From Conexibacter sp. S30A1 (GTDB taxonomy: Bacteria > Actinomycetota > Thermoleophilia > Solirubrobacterales > Solirubrobacteraceae): a DNA stretch of 64,000 nucleotides. Under the pieces are notes generated by a model, which worked only from the letters and a program-made list of their open reading frames with translations, ran no database searches and was not told where the DNA came from. Below, piece after piece: positions 32,977-41,864 of the stretch. Made by a program: the position numbers and the translations under genes. The stretch spans positions 868,001 to 932,000 of the forward strand of contig NZ_CP097127.1 of NCBI RefSeq assembly GCF_023330665.1. Direction: 5' to 3'. Numbering within the stretch: the stretch's first letter is position 1; each line of letters begins with the position of its first letter.

Positions 32977-34349
32977 TGGACACACTGCCCGCGAAGCTGG
33001 CACTGTCGCGTGCGGTCGGGCTCGCGGCGCGCGCATCAGGCCGCGGCGGTGGCACCAGCCTGCCTGGCCGGTTGCTGCTGCGGCTTGACCCCCAGGCATT
33101 ACACCGGCTCGCGGCCCAGCTCACGCAGGGCCGATATGTGATCTCGGCCACCAACGGCAAGACCACCACAGCCGCGATCAGCGCCAGCATCCTCGAGCGC
33201 GCCGGGCGCGTTCTCGTACGCAACACCGCAGGGGCAAACATGGCCGGGGGCATCGCCTCGACCCTGCTCGCCGCCACCCGCAACGACGGCACGTTGAACG
33301 GCGACACCGGCCTGTTTGAGGTCGACGAGTTCTGGCTCGACGCCGTCACCGAGCAGCTTGAGCCCAACGCGCTTGTCCTCGGAAATCTCTTTCGTGACCA
33401 GCTGGACCGCTACGGCGAGCTTGAGTCGATCGCCTCCCGCTGGGCTGGGGTCGTCGATGGGCTCGATGCCGGCACCGCGCTCATCCTCAACGCGGACGAT
33501 CCGTTGATCGCCGATCTGGGCCGTGAGCACAGTGCAGCGATCTACTTCGGGGTCGAGGATGACCGGCTCGCGCTCGCCACGCGCCAGCACGCCTCCGACG
33601 CGACGCACTGCCGGCGCTGCGGCGCCACGTATCTGTACGAGAGCGTCTACCTCGGCCACCTTGGCCACTACCGCTGCCCCGGCTGCGGCTGGCAGCGCCC
33701 GGCACCCGCGGTGCAGGCTCGCGAAGTCACCCTCCATGGCAGTACCGCAGCCACCTTCACGCTCGTTTCAGGCCAGGAGGAGCGCCCGGTCAGCCTCAGC
33801 CTTCCCGGGCTCTACAACGTCTACAACGCGCTCGCCGCAGCCGCCCTGGCGGTCGCCTGCGGAATCGAACTTGACACCATCACGGCCGGTCTGCAGGCCG
33901 CAACGGCCGCCTTTGGCCGCGCCGAGACGGTCGAGCTAGCCGGCCTGCCGATCCAGATCCTGCTGGTCAAGAATCCCGCCGGCGCCAACGCGATCCTGCA
34001 GACGCTCGCGCTCGAGCCCGGTGAGCTTGATCTGCTGGCGATCCTCAACGACAACATCGCCGACGGGCGCGACGTCTCCTGGATCTGGGACGCCGACTTC
34101 GAGCCGCTCGTGCCGCACGTGCGCCATGTCGTGTGCTCCGGCCGGCGTGCGTCCGAGCTCGCGCTGCGCTTCAAGTACGCGGGGCTGGCGCGCGACCGTC
34201 TCACGGTCGAGCCGGCGCTTCCCCGTGCCCTCGACATAGCCGCCGGCATGGCGCATGGACGGCTTTTTGCGCTGCCCACCTACACCGCCCTGATCGAACT
34301 GCGCGCCGAGCTCGGCCGCCGCGGCGCGGTCTTGCCGTACTGGTCCTGA
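32976..34349 (+). CDS. murT: Lipid II isoglutaminyl synthase, MurT subunit
   Basis: A 457-residue Mur-ligase-like protein. The ATP loop is 'SATNGKTTTA' (58-67). A MurT-specific zinc ribbon has C212, C215, C234 and C237 inserted in the central domain. The C-terminal DUF1727 domain has 'NDNIADGRDVSWIWD', containing the Asp that completes the GatD active site. With GatD it amidates the D-Glu alpha-carboxyl of lipid II. Unlike the usual murT-gatD adjacency, a methyltransferase gene is inserted before gatD. ATG 32976 overlaps the preceding stop (TGATG). Confidence 0.94.
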   Translation: MDTLPAKLALSRAVGLAARASGRGGGTSLPGRLLLRLDPQALHRLAAQLTQGRYVISATNGKTTTAAISASILERAGRVLVRNTAGANMAGGIASTLLAATRNDGTLNGDTGLFEVDEFWLDAVTEQLEPNALVLGNLFRDQLDRYGELESIASRWAGVVDGLDAGTALILNADDPLIADLGREHSAAIYFGVEDDRLALATRQHASDATHCRRCGATYLYESVYLGHLGHYRCPGCGWQRPAPAVQAREVTLHGSTAATFTLVSGQEERPVSLSLPGLYNVYNALAAAALAVACGIELDTITAGLQAATAAFGRAETVELAGLPIQILLVKNPAGANAILQTLALEPGELDLLAILNDNIADGRDVSWIWDADFEPLVPHVRHVVCSGRRASELALRFKYAGLARDRLTVEPALPRALDIAAGMAHGRLFALPTYTALIELRAELGRRGAVLPYWS

Positions 34350-34355
34350 GGCCCA

Positions 34356-35096
34356 ATGAGCGAGGTGATCTGGCACGACATCGAGTGCGGCTCCTATCGC
34401 CAGGATCTGGCGCTCTGGCTGGCGCTCGCGGACCAGTACGCGGGTGCAGGCGCGCCGGTGCTGGATGTCGGCGCCGGCACGGGGCGCGTCAGCCTGGCGC
34501 TTGCACGCGCCGGCCACGGCGTCGTCGCGCTTGATCAAAGCCGGGCGCTGCTGGCGGAACTCGCGCGCCGCGCTCGTGGCCTGCCGATCGAGACCGTGTG
34601 CGCCGACGCCAGAACGTTCACCTTGCCCGGACGGCATTTTCCGCTGATCGCGGTCCCCATGCAGACCCTCCAGCTGCTCGGCGGCAACGAGGGGCAGAGC
34701 GCCTTTTTGGCCCGCGCCCGACGGCATCTGCAAGCCGGGGGCGCGATCGCGGTTGCGATCGTCGCGCTCGAGGACCTCGAGGAGTTCGAGGAGTTCGACG
34801 GCGAGCAGGCGGGCGGACTGCCGCTGCCGGACATCGCCGAGCTGGACGGTTGCGCCTACTTCAGCCAGCCCACCGCCGTGCGCCGCCAGGACGGCTCGGT
34901 CGTGCTCGAGCGTCTGCGTGAGGTCGTGGACGCGCACGGGGCACGGCGCAGCAGCGTCGACCGCACACGCCTTGACCTGACCAGCCCCGAGCAGCTTGCC
35001 GAACTCGCCGTCAATGCGGGGTTGAGGCTGCGCGAGGTTCGTAGGATTGATCCGACCGACGCGCACGTCGGCAGTGAGGTGGTGATCCTGCAGTGA
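34356..35096 (+). CDS. Class I SAM-dependent methyltransferase inserted between murT and gatD
   Basis: A 246-residue protein. The SAM motif I is 'VLDVGAGTGRVSLAL' (about 35-49), motif II ends in 'VVALDQS', and 'VCADARTF' binds adenine. An acidic stretch rich in Asp/Glu follows residue 135. No target can be named. It starts six bases after murT and its TGA overlaps the gatD GTG, so it is made in step with both MurT/GatD subunits. This raises the possibility of a cell-wall-precursor substrate. Confidence 0.82.
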   Translation: MSEVIWHDIECGSYRQDLALWLALADQYAGAGAPVLDVGAGTGRVSLALARAGHGVVALDQSRALLAELARRARGLPIETVCADARTFTLPGRHFPLIAVPMQTLQLLGGNEGQSAFLARARRHLQAGGAIAVAIVALEDLEEFEEFDGEQAGGLPLPDIAELDGCAYFSQPTAVRRQDGSVVLERLREVVDAHGARRSSVDRTRLDLTSPEQLAELAVNAGLRLREVRRIDPTDAHVGSEVVILQ

Positions 35097-35827
35097 GCGA
35101 GCCTGAAAAACTGCGCGTGTGTGCGCTCTACCCAGAACTCATGAACATCTATGCCGACAGGGGCAACCTGCTGATGCTGCGTCGCCGCTGTCAGTGGCGC
35201 GGCATCGCCTTTGAGCTCACCTCGGCTGGGATCGGCGAGGACATCGACCCGGACGGCGCTGACATCTTCTACATGGGCGGCGGACAGGACCGTGATCAGG
35301 AGCTCTGCGCCGCCGACCTGGTCGAGCACAAACGCGAGTCGCTGCGGGCCGCGGCTGCACGCGGAGCGATCGTGCTCGGCGTCTGCGGTGGCTACCAGCT
35401 GCTCGGCCATGACTACCAACTGGGCGCGCGTGCGCTGCCGGGCGTCGGCCTGCTGGATGTGCGCACGGTCCGCTCCGACGGACCCCGCCTGACGGGCAAC
35501 GTCGCCATCGAGGTCGATTTGCCGGGTGCGCACGCGCGCGTGCTCGCCGGCTTTGAGAACCACGGTGGCCGTACACACCTGGGTCCGCAGGCCAGCCCGC
35601 TCGGACGCGTGCTGCGCGGCCACGGCAACAACGGGTCAGACGGCTACGAGGGGGCACGCCAGGGGAGCGTGATCGGCACCTACCTGCACGGACCGCTTTT
35701 GCCCAAGAACGCCTGGTTTGCCGACTGGCTGATCTCAAGCGCACTCGGGGGTGCCGCGCTCGAACCGCTGGATGACGAGCTGGAGGAGCTGGCCCACGCC
35801 ACGGCGCGTGCGGCTGCCGGCCTATGA
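35093..35827 (+). CDS. gatD: Lipid II isoglutaminyl synthase, glutaminase subunit GatD
   Basis: A 244-residue CobB/CobQ-type glutamine amidotransferase. The nucleophile is C98 in 'GVCGGYQLLG' and the histidine is H199 in 'GTYLHGPLLPKN'. 'YADRGNLLML' at the N-terminus is typical of GatD. It supplies ammonia to MurT. The GTG start overlaps the methyltransferase stop and the stop overlaps the next gene's ATG. Confidence 0.93.
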   Translation: MSEPEKLRVCALYPELMNIYADRGNLLMLRRRCQWRGIAFELTSAGIGEDIDPDGADIFYMGGGQDRDQELCAADLVEHKRESLRAAAARGAIVLGVCGGYQLLGHDYQLGARALPGVGLLDVRTVRSDGPRLTGNVAIEVDLPGAHARVLAGFENHGGRTHLGPQASPLGRVLRGHGNNGSDGYEGARQGSVIGTYLHGPLLPKNAWFADWLISSALGGAALEPLDDELEELAHATARAAAGL

Positions 35828-36909
35828 GCGTTCGCCGGACCTTGGCTGGCCTGGTGCTGGCGCTCACCTTCGTTGTCGGTGTGGCGAGCGGCTGGTGGAC
35901 CGGTGTCGCAGCCGGTAACACCGCTCGCGCGCGGCACGCGGCAACCACCAGCACCAGCACCACCACCACAACGGCCGCCACCACGACGACGGCCACGCAA
36001 CCGGTGGTCACGGTCGTCAACCCGCCGCCGGTCGGCACGCGCCGGCTGCCCGGGACCGGGAGGCCGCCGATCGAGCTTGGCGACCTGGCCAGCCCGCAGC
36101 AATTCATCATCGGCCAGCTCTACCAGCTGGCCCTGCAGCACGAGGGCTACACGATCTACCTGACGCGCAACGTGGGCGTCCCGGCGATCCGAACCGCGGC
36201 GGTTCTGCACGGCACGCTTGACATCTACCCGGAGTCGCTGGGCGAGTGGAACAGCGCCATCGCGCACCTGCACCGGCGCTTTGCGACCGTACGTGCGGCC
36301 TACAGAGCCGCCTCGGCGTACGCTCGCAGCCACGGTTTCGTGCTCCTCCCCCCCACGCCGTTCAGCTCCACCAGCTGTCTGGCGGTGCTCGCCCAGTACG
36401 CCCAGGCAGGCCACGTTCATTCACTTCCGCAGCTCGCCAGGGTCGGCGGCGTGATCCTCGGGGTGCCCGCTGAGTTCGCGTACATCAACGACGGCCTACC
36501 CGCTCTTGAGCGCGCCTACCACCTGCGCCCCGGCTACGTGCAGTCGATCGGCATCGGCCTGCAGTATTGGTGGCTCGACAGCGGCAACGTCCAGGCCGCC
36601 TACTGCAACACCACCGACCCGCAGCTCTCCGGTCCGGAATACGTCGCGCTGTCTGACCCCAAGCACATATTCGGGCACGGCAACATCGTGCCGGTCACAA
36701 CGCCGCGCGTGCTGCGACGCGAGGGACCGGTCTTTGCGCGGACGATCGAGCGGGTGGACCGGCTGCTGACATTGCGTGCGATGCGCGGGCTGAACGCCGA
36801 GTACTCGCTGAGCGGCCACGGTCCCACCTCAATCGCCTTCCAGTTCCTTGAGGGCAACGGCATCCTGCCGCCATCGCGCTTCGCGCCGGTCTCCGCGGGC
36901 GGCAGCTGA
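35824..36909 (+). CDS. OpuAC-type substrate-binding-like exported protein
   Basis: A 361-residue protein. It has a signal or anchor (about 5-32), a Thr-rich low-complexity linker (about 40-60), then a fold like the quaternary-amine/osmoprotectant binding proteins: 'QQFIIGQLYQLALQHEGYTI' and 'HGTLDIYPESLGEW' correspond to the OpuAC 'G.iD.ypEytG' site. No lipobox and no transporter genes are nearby. It is coupled to gatD by a 4-base overlap. It may be a cell-surface ligand sensor or an orphan binding subunit. The aromatic cage cannot be judged by eye. Confidence 0.65.
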   Translation: MSVRRTLAGLVLALTFVVGVASGWWTGVAAGNTARARHAATTSTSTTTTTAATTTTATQPVVTVVNPPPVGTRRLPGTGRPPIELGDLASPQQFIIGQLYQLALQHEGYTIYLTRNVGVPAIRTAAVLHGTLDIYPESLGEWNSAIAHLHRRFATVRAAYRAASAYARSHGFVLLPPTPFSSTSCLAVLAQYAQAGHVHSLPQLARVGGVILGVPAEFAYINDGLPALERAYHLRPGYVQSIGIGLQYWWLDSGNVQAAYCNTTDPQLSGPEYVALSDPKHIFGHGNIVPVTTPRVLRREGPVFARTIERVDRLLTLRAMRGLNAEYSLSGHGPTSIAFQFLEGNGILPPSRFAPVSAGGS

Positions 36910-36912
36910 GCA

Positions 36913-37398
36913 TCAGCTGGCGCCAAAGCCAGCCAGCGGGTCTGCGGCAGACGGTCCGAAGCCGCCACTGGACCCGAAGCCCGCGGAGCCGCGGTCGCCG
37001 TCAGACAGGGCCTGCACGTCCACAACAACCGGCAGCTCAACGGCAACTATCACCAGCTGGGCGATGCGGTCCCCCGCGTTGATCGTGAAGCTCTCGGCCG
37101 AGGTGTTGAGCAGCAGGACGCGCAGCTCGCCCCGGTAGCCGGAATCGATCAGGCCGGGAGCGTTCGCGACCGTGATGCCGTGTTTGGCCGCGAGCCCCGA
37201 GCGCGGCAGCACCAACCCGGCGTGGCCAGCTGGGACCTCAAGCGCGAGCCCTGTGGGTACGCTCACCCGCCCAGCGGCCGGAAGTTCGGCAGGCTCGAGC
37301 GCGAACAGATCAAGGCCGGCGTCCTGCGGATGGGCGCGTCGCGGCAGGATCGCCTCGTCGGCAAGCCGCTTGACCTTCAGCGACCAGGCCTCAGCCAT
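36913..37398 (-). CDS. dut: dUTP diphosphatase
   Basis: A 161-residue trimeric dUTPase with all five motifs in order: 'DAGLDL', 'PRSGLA', 'GLIDSGYRGE', 'GDRIAQLVI' and the C-terminal P-loop-like 'RGSAGFGSSG'. A Gly/Ser/Ala tail extends past motif 5. It hydrolyses dUTP to dUMP. It ends three bases from the convergent OpuAC-like gene and lies 36 bases after hflX. Confidence 0.95.
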   Translation of the reverse strand: MAEAWSLKVKRLADEAILPRRAHPQDAGLDLFALEPAELPAAGRVSVPTGLALEVPAGHAGLVLPRSGLAAKHGITVANAPGLIDSGYRGELRVLLLNTSAESFTINAGDRIAQLVIVAVELPVVVDVQALSDGDRGSAGFGSSGGFGPSAADPLAGFGAS

Positions 37399-37434
37399 CG
37401 CGACGCAGGCCTCGTCCGGCGCCCCGCTGATCGC

Positions 37435-38724
37435 TCATCTGGCGCCAGCCCGAGCGCCCGTCACGGTGAAGCGCGCGAAGCGCTCCGCCACCGAGGCCGT
37501 GAGCGCCGCGCTGACCCGCACACCGTCAGGCGTGTCTTCGCGCCTGAGATCTCCTGCCAACCCGTGCAGCTCGGCCAGTCGCGCACCGTCGCTGTAGGGG
37601 ATCAGCAACTCCACCTGGCGCAGCCTGCGCGCAAACTCACGCTCGATCGCCTCCAGCAGCAGCGGCAGGCCCTCGCCCGTCAGCGCCGATATCTGGACTG
37701 CACCGAGGTGGCGGTGGCGCAGCTCTTCACGCGCCTGCGCATCGACACGGTCGATCTTGCCGATCACCAGCAGGCGTGGAACCGCGGCGGCGCCGATCTC
37801 GGCGAGCACCGACTCCACGGCCGTGATCATCTCGAGCCGCTCCCGCTCGGGTGCCGAGCCGTCAACCACATGCAATATCAGGTCCGCCAGTCGCGTCTCC
37901 TCCAGCGTGGCCGCGAACGCGTCGACGAGCTGGTGGGGCAGCTTGCGGATGAAGCCGACCGTGTCGGTCACCAGATAGTCGCGACCGCCGGCGCGCATCA
38001 GGCGGGTCGTGGGATCGAGCGTGTGAAACAGGCGGTCCGCGACTCCCACCTCGGCCCCGGTGAGCGCGCCCAGCAGGGTTGATTTGCCCGCGTTGGTGTA
38101 GCCGGCAAGGGCAATCTGGGGCAGGTCGGTGCGTTCGCGCTCGGCGCGCATCACGCTGCGGCTGGAGCGCACGTGCTCGAGTCTGCGCTTGAGGGTGGAG
38201 ATCCGGTCGCGCGCCAGCCGACGGTCGGTTTCGATCTGGGTCTCGCCGGGTCCGCGGGTGCCGACGCCACCCCCCAGGCGCTCGAGGTGTGTCCACAGGC
38301 CGCGCATACGCGCGAGGTTGTACTCCAGCTGCGCAAGCTCGACCTGCAGCTTGCCCTCGGCCGTGTGCGCGTGGGCGGCGAAGATGTCCAGGATCACGGC
38401 GGTTCTGTCGATGACCGGCAGCCCCAGCGCCTGTTCGAGGTTGCGCTCCTGCCGGGCTGAGAGCTCGTCGTCACAGACGACCACGTTGGCATCGCTGAGG
38501 CGCAGTGTCTCGGCCAGCTCAGCGAGTTTGCCGGGGCCCAGGTAGGTGTTCGGGTGCGGCGCCGCCAGGTGCTGCACCGTGGCACCGACCGCCGCCACAC
38601 CGGCGGTCAAAAGCAGCTCGCGCAGCTCGTCGAGCTGCTCGGTGTCACCCTCGGGCAGCGCGGCGATCATGTGGGCGCGCTGACGTGCCCGTGGCCGCTG
38701 CTGGGTTGCTTGTGCCTGCTTCAC
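37435..38724 (-). CDS. hflX: GTPase HflX
   Basis: About 429 residues. The N-terminal HflX domain has 'HPNTYLGPGKLAELAE', followed by the coiled-coil linker and the glycine-rich 'RLGGGVGTRGPGETQIE'. The G domain has G1 'GYTNAGKST', G3 'DTVGFI' and G4 'IGKID'. HflX splits stalled or idle ribosomes. GTG 38724 is chosen because homology starts nearby. An in-frame codon at 38781 would add a non-family leader. Confidence 0.9.
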   Translation of the reverse strand: MKQAQATQQRPRARQRAHMIAALPEGDTEQLDELRELLLTAGVAAVGATVQHLAAPHPNTYLGPGKLAELAETLRLSDANVVVCDDELSARQERNLEQALGLPVIDRTAVILDIFAAHAHTAEGKLQVELAQLEYNLARMRGLWTHLERLGGGVGTRGPGETQIETDRRLARDRISTLKRRLEHVRSSRSVMRAERERTDLPQIALAGYTNAGKSTLLGALTGAEVGVADRLFHTLDPTTRLMRAGGRDYLVTDTVGFIRKLPHQLVDAFAATLEETRLADLILHVVDGSAPERERLEMITAVESVLAEIGAAAVPRLLVIGKIDRVDAQAREELRHRHLGAVQISALTGEGLPLLLEAIEREFARRLRQVELLIPYSDGARLAELHGLAGDLRREDTPDGVRVSAALTASVAERFARFTVTGARAGAR

Positions 38725-38799
38725 AACTTCGACCTTACAACCCTCAAACCCCAGCCCGGCGAGCGACGCCCCGGGTCGCACGCGGATCGACCGGTGTGC

Positions 38800-39966
38800 T
38801 CAGCGCGAAAGACCGCGCAGGCGCTCAACCGCCTCCATCAGCCGGTCCTCAGGCGTCGTCAGGGAGATCCGGAAGTAGCCCTCGCCGCTGCGGCCATATG
38901 CACCTCCGGGAGTGATCACCACGCCCACACGCTCGAGCACGAACTCGCAGTACTGCGCTGAGGTCGCAAACCCCTCCGGGATCGGCGCCCAGACATAGAT
39001 CGTTGCGTGGGGGCGCTTGACATGTACCCCGGCCGCCTCCAGAGCGTCACAGACCAGGTCACGACGCCGCGCGTAGACGTCGTTCATCGCCTTGACCTCG
39101 GCGTCCACGCTCTCCTGGAGCGCGGCTACGCCGGCCAGCTGGATGGCGTCAAAGAGGCCCGAGTCGACGTTTGACTTCAGCCGCCAATAGCTGTCTATCA
39201 CCTGCGCGTTACCGACGATCGCCGCGCAGCGCCAACCGGTCATGTTGTAGCCCTTGGACCACGAGAAGACCTCCACACCCACCTCCTTGGCGCCCGGCGT
39301 CGCCAGAAACGAGGGAGCGACGTAGCCGTCGTAGGTCGTCTCGCTGTAGGCGTTGTCGTGTACCGCCAGGATGTCGTGGCGCTGCGCGAGCGCGACGGCA
39401 CGCTCAAAGAAGCCGTCGGGCACGGTTGCGCCGGTCGGGTTGTTCGGGTAGTTGAAGAACATCAGCCGCGCGCGTTCGAGCGTCGGCCGCGGGATGCCGT
39501 CGAGGTCTGGCGCGAAACCCAGGGCGGGCTCAAGCGGCATCAGCACCGGCTCGGCGCCGGCCAGCGTGGGGCCGCCGGTGTAGACGGGATAACCAGGATC
39601 GCTGGCGAGCGCCACATCACCGGGATCCAGGAACGCAAGGTTGAGGTTGAAGATGCACTCCTTGGCGCCAATCGCCGGCATCACCTCGGTCTCGGGATCG
39701 AGGCTCACGCCGAAGCGCCGCGCATAGAAGGCGGCAACCGCCTCACGGAACTCGCGTCTTCCGCGGTTGGTCGGGTAACGGTGCGTCCCAGGGTCGGCCA
39801 CCGCCACCTTGGCGGCCTCCACGATCGCGGGGTAGGTTGGCATGTCGGGATCGCCGATCCCGAGGCTGATCACATCGACGCCCGCGGCGCGCTGGGCTTC
39901 GATCTTGCGTTCGAGCTCGGCAAAGAGATAGGGCGGGATGCGATCAAGGCGTCTACTGGGCCGCAA
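38800..39966 (-). CDS. dapL: LL-diaminopimelate aminotransferase (DapL type)
   Basis: A 388-residue class I PLP aminotransferase. The Schiff-base lysine is in 'SWSKGYNMTGWR', the cofactor aspartate/asparagine is in 'NYPNNPTG', and the substrate region is 'ISLGIGDPDMPTY'. The pattern fits LL-DAP aminotransferase, which converts tetrahydrodipicolinate directly to LL-DAP. The start is TTG 39966 because a strong GGAGG lies seven bases upstream; the ATG at 39996 is inside dapF and has no site. It overlaps dapF by 14 bases. dapA and dapB are at 60-62 kb. Confidence 0.85.
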   Translation of the reverse strand: MRPSRRLDRIPPYLFAELERKIEAQRAAGVDVISLGIGDPDMPTYPAIVEAAKVAVADPGTHRYPTNRGRREFREAVAAFYARRFGVSLDPETEVMPAIGAKECIFNLNLAFLDPGDVALASDPGYPVYTGGPTLAGAEPVLMPLEPALGFAPDLDGIPRPTLERARLMFFNYPNNPTGATVPDGFFERAVALAQRHDILAVHDNAYSETTYDGYVAPSFLATPGAKEVGVEVFSWSKGYNMTGWRCAAIVGNAQVIDSYWRLKSNVDSGLFDAIQLAGVAALQESVDAEVKAMNDVYARRRDLVCDALEAAGVHVKRPHATIYVWAPIPEGFATSAQYCEFVLERVGVVITPGGAYGRSGEGYFRISLTTPEDRLMEAVERLRGLSR

Positions 39967-40822
39967 CTGAAACCTCCAAATCCTGTAGCTCTTCAACGAG
40001 CTCCTCAGAGACCGTGCCGCGCATCACCGGCAGCGCCCAGCCCGTGAGCCGCAAATGGAGATCCTCGCTCACCGTCACCTCGAGCTCGCCCCCCTCGAGC
40101 AGGACCGTGACCGGCGAAGCGCCGCCCTGCAGCACATGGCTGACGGCTGCGCCGATCGCGCCGGTACCGCTGGCCGTGGTCTCACCGACGCCCCGCTCAA
40201 AGATGCGTGCCCTGATCAGCCCCGGCTGCACAACGGTGAACCAGGACACGTTGGTCCGGTTGGGAAACAGGGCGTGACGCTCGATCTCCGGGCCGATCGC
40301 TGGCAGGTCGAGGCTGTCAAGCTCCGCCTGATCGGTCATCGTGATTGAGCACTGCGGGTTGCCCACCTGGACGTGCTGAAAGGGCCAGCGCCGACCGCCT
40401 GCGGTGAGCTCACCGCGGCCATCGGCGCTGCCGCCGGGATAGTCGACGCTCGCGAGCCGCGCCTGCCCCATGTCCACGCTGGCACTCGTCGGGGAGGTGA
40501 CCTGCGCATGCAGCACGCCGGCCTGCGTGCCGATCGCGAAGCTGCTCTGCTCGGTCCACCCCTGGCGGCGCAGGTAGAGGATCGCCTCGCGGGCGCCGTT
40601 CCCGGACACGCCCGCCTCGGAGCCATCCGGGTTGAAGATGCGCAGCTCGGCGACCAGGTCATCGCGCTCAGAGCGAGCGAGCAGCACGATCCCGTCAGAG
40701 CCGATGCCGGTGTGGCTGGCGCACAGCCGCTGCACTCGCGCCGGCGTGAGCTCAAAGGGCAGATCGCCTGCCTCGACGATCACGTAGTCATTACCAAGCG
40801 CCTGCCACTTCTGGAAGTTCAC
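39953..40822 (-). CDS. dapF: DapF-family protein with both catalytic cysteines replaced by serine
   Basis: A 289-residue diaminopimelate-epimerase fold. The signature is intact except that the base Cys is Ser: 'NPDGSEAGVSGNGAR' (codon at 40604-40606). The second motif reads 'GVGETTASGTGA', where the family has a Cys before GTGA (codon 40169-40171). DapF interconverts LL- and meso-DAP by a two-cysteine mechanism, so activity is doubtful or altered. GTG 40822 is chosen by homology ('NFQKWQALGNDYV'), without a good ribosome binding site. It is followed by dapL in an overlapping arrangement. Confidence 0.85.
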   Translation of the reverse strand: MNFQKWQALGNDYVIVEAGDLPFELTPARVQRLCASHTGIGSDGIVLLARSERDDLVAELRIFNPDGSEAGVSGNGAREAILYLRRQGWTEQSSFAIGTQAGVLHAQVTSPTSASVDMGQARLASVDYPGGSADGRGELTAGGRRWPFQHVQVGNPQCSITMTDQAELDSLDLPAIGPEIERHALFPNRTNVSWFTVVQPGLIRARIFERGVGETTASGTGAIGAAVSHVLQGGASPVTVLLEGGELEVTVSEDLHLRLTGWALPVMRGTVSEELVEELQDLEVSVAAQ

Positions 40823-40899
40823 CGGCTGGAGGCTAGATGATCGCCGCCGCGTTTGAGCGGCGCGCGCCCACACTCAGCACCGGTACCCGCACCTGACGC

Positions 40900-41811
40900 T
40901 CATTCTCCAAGCCACCGTGCGGCGATCTCGCCCGCCACCTGCTCGCTGGTCCTGCCGCCGACGTCCACCGCGATCATTCCTGGCAGCTTGCGCATCCAGG
41001 TGAGCTGACGCCGGACGTAGTTGCGGGTGCGGCGCTTCATCGCCTCGACGTCGCCGGCGAGCAGCTCCTCGAAGCCGAGCGCCTGCCGGGCGGTTGCGCT
41101 CACGCCGGTCGCGTTGGCGGCACGGACCTCATGCTCAACCCCTGCTGCCAGCATGGCGTCTACGCGGGCGTTGACGCTCGCGTAGAGCCGCTCACGGTCG
41201 GCCACCAGACCGATCAGGAGCGTGGGATGACGGGTCGCCTCGGTCCACAGCTCGGAAGTTGTCTGCGGTGAGGCGAGCTCGCCGCAGCGATGCAGCTCGA
41301 GCGCTCGCACAACACGGTGGCTGTCGGTGACAGCGATCTGGCTGGCGGCCCCCGGCGCCACGCGGGCCAGACGGGCGTGCAGCACCTCGGGACCCAGGCG
41401 CGCAAGCTCCGCCAGGAGGCCCTCCCTGACCGCCGGATCCGGTGGTGGACGGAAGCTCAGATCGGCCAGCGCCGCCCGCAGATAGAGTCCGGTCCCACCG
41501 ACCACGATCGGCAGTCGTCCCTCCTGCAGGAGCGTGTCGATCTCGTTGTGTGCAAGCTCCGCGTACTGGCCGGCGCTGAAGGTCGCGTCCGGCGGCAGAA
41601 AGGAGATCAGCCGATGCTCGAGCCGGGCCTGCTGCTCCGGTGAGGCAACGCCGGTGAGCAGCTCGAGCCCGCGGTAGACCTGCAGCGCGTCGGCTGAGAC
41701 CGCCACCGGCAGCTCGCCCTGGGCCCGCAGGACGTCGGCGAGCGCGACGGCCACGGCGGTCTTGCCGACGGCGGTCGGGCCCACCAGTGCGATCAGCTTT
41801 CGGGTGTACAT
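40900..41811 (-). CDS. miaA: tRNA dimethylallyltransferase
   Basis: A 303-residue protein with P-loop 'GPTAVGKTAVA', 'SADALQVYRGLELLTG' (usually SADSxQVY), 'VVGGTGLYLRA', and the tRNA-recognition 'QALGFEELL' and 'RRTRNYVRRQLTWMRK'. It adds dimethylallyl to A37 of tRNAs reading UNN codons. Its product is the substrate of MiaB, encoded at 43654-44982. The start is the ATG at 41811; the much longer open frame upstream has no homology and would overlap the divergent gene. Confidence 0.94.
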   Translation of the reverse strand: MYTRKLIALVGPTAVGKTAVAVALADVLRAQGELPVAVSADALQVYRGLELLTGVASPEQQARLEHRLISFLPPDATFSAGQYAELAHNEIDTLLQEGRLPIVVGGTGLYLRAALADLSFRPPPDPAVREGLLAELARLGPEVLHARLARVAPGAASQIAVTDSHRVVRALELHRCGELASPQTTSELWTEATRHPTLLIGLVADRERLYASVNARVDAMLAAGVEHEVRAANATGVSATARQALGFEELLAGDVEAMKRRTRNYVRRQLTWMRKLPGMIAVDVGGRTSEQVAGEIAARWLGE

Positions 41812-41864
41812 CAGCACGCAGTATCGTCCCACCGAATGTTTGACGGCCAAGCGCGCGGCGAGAG

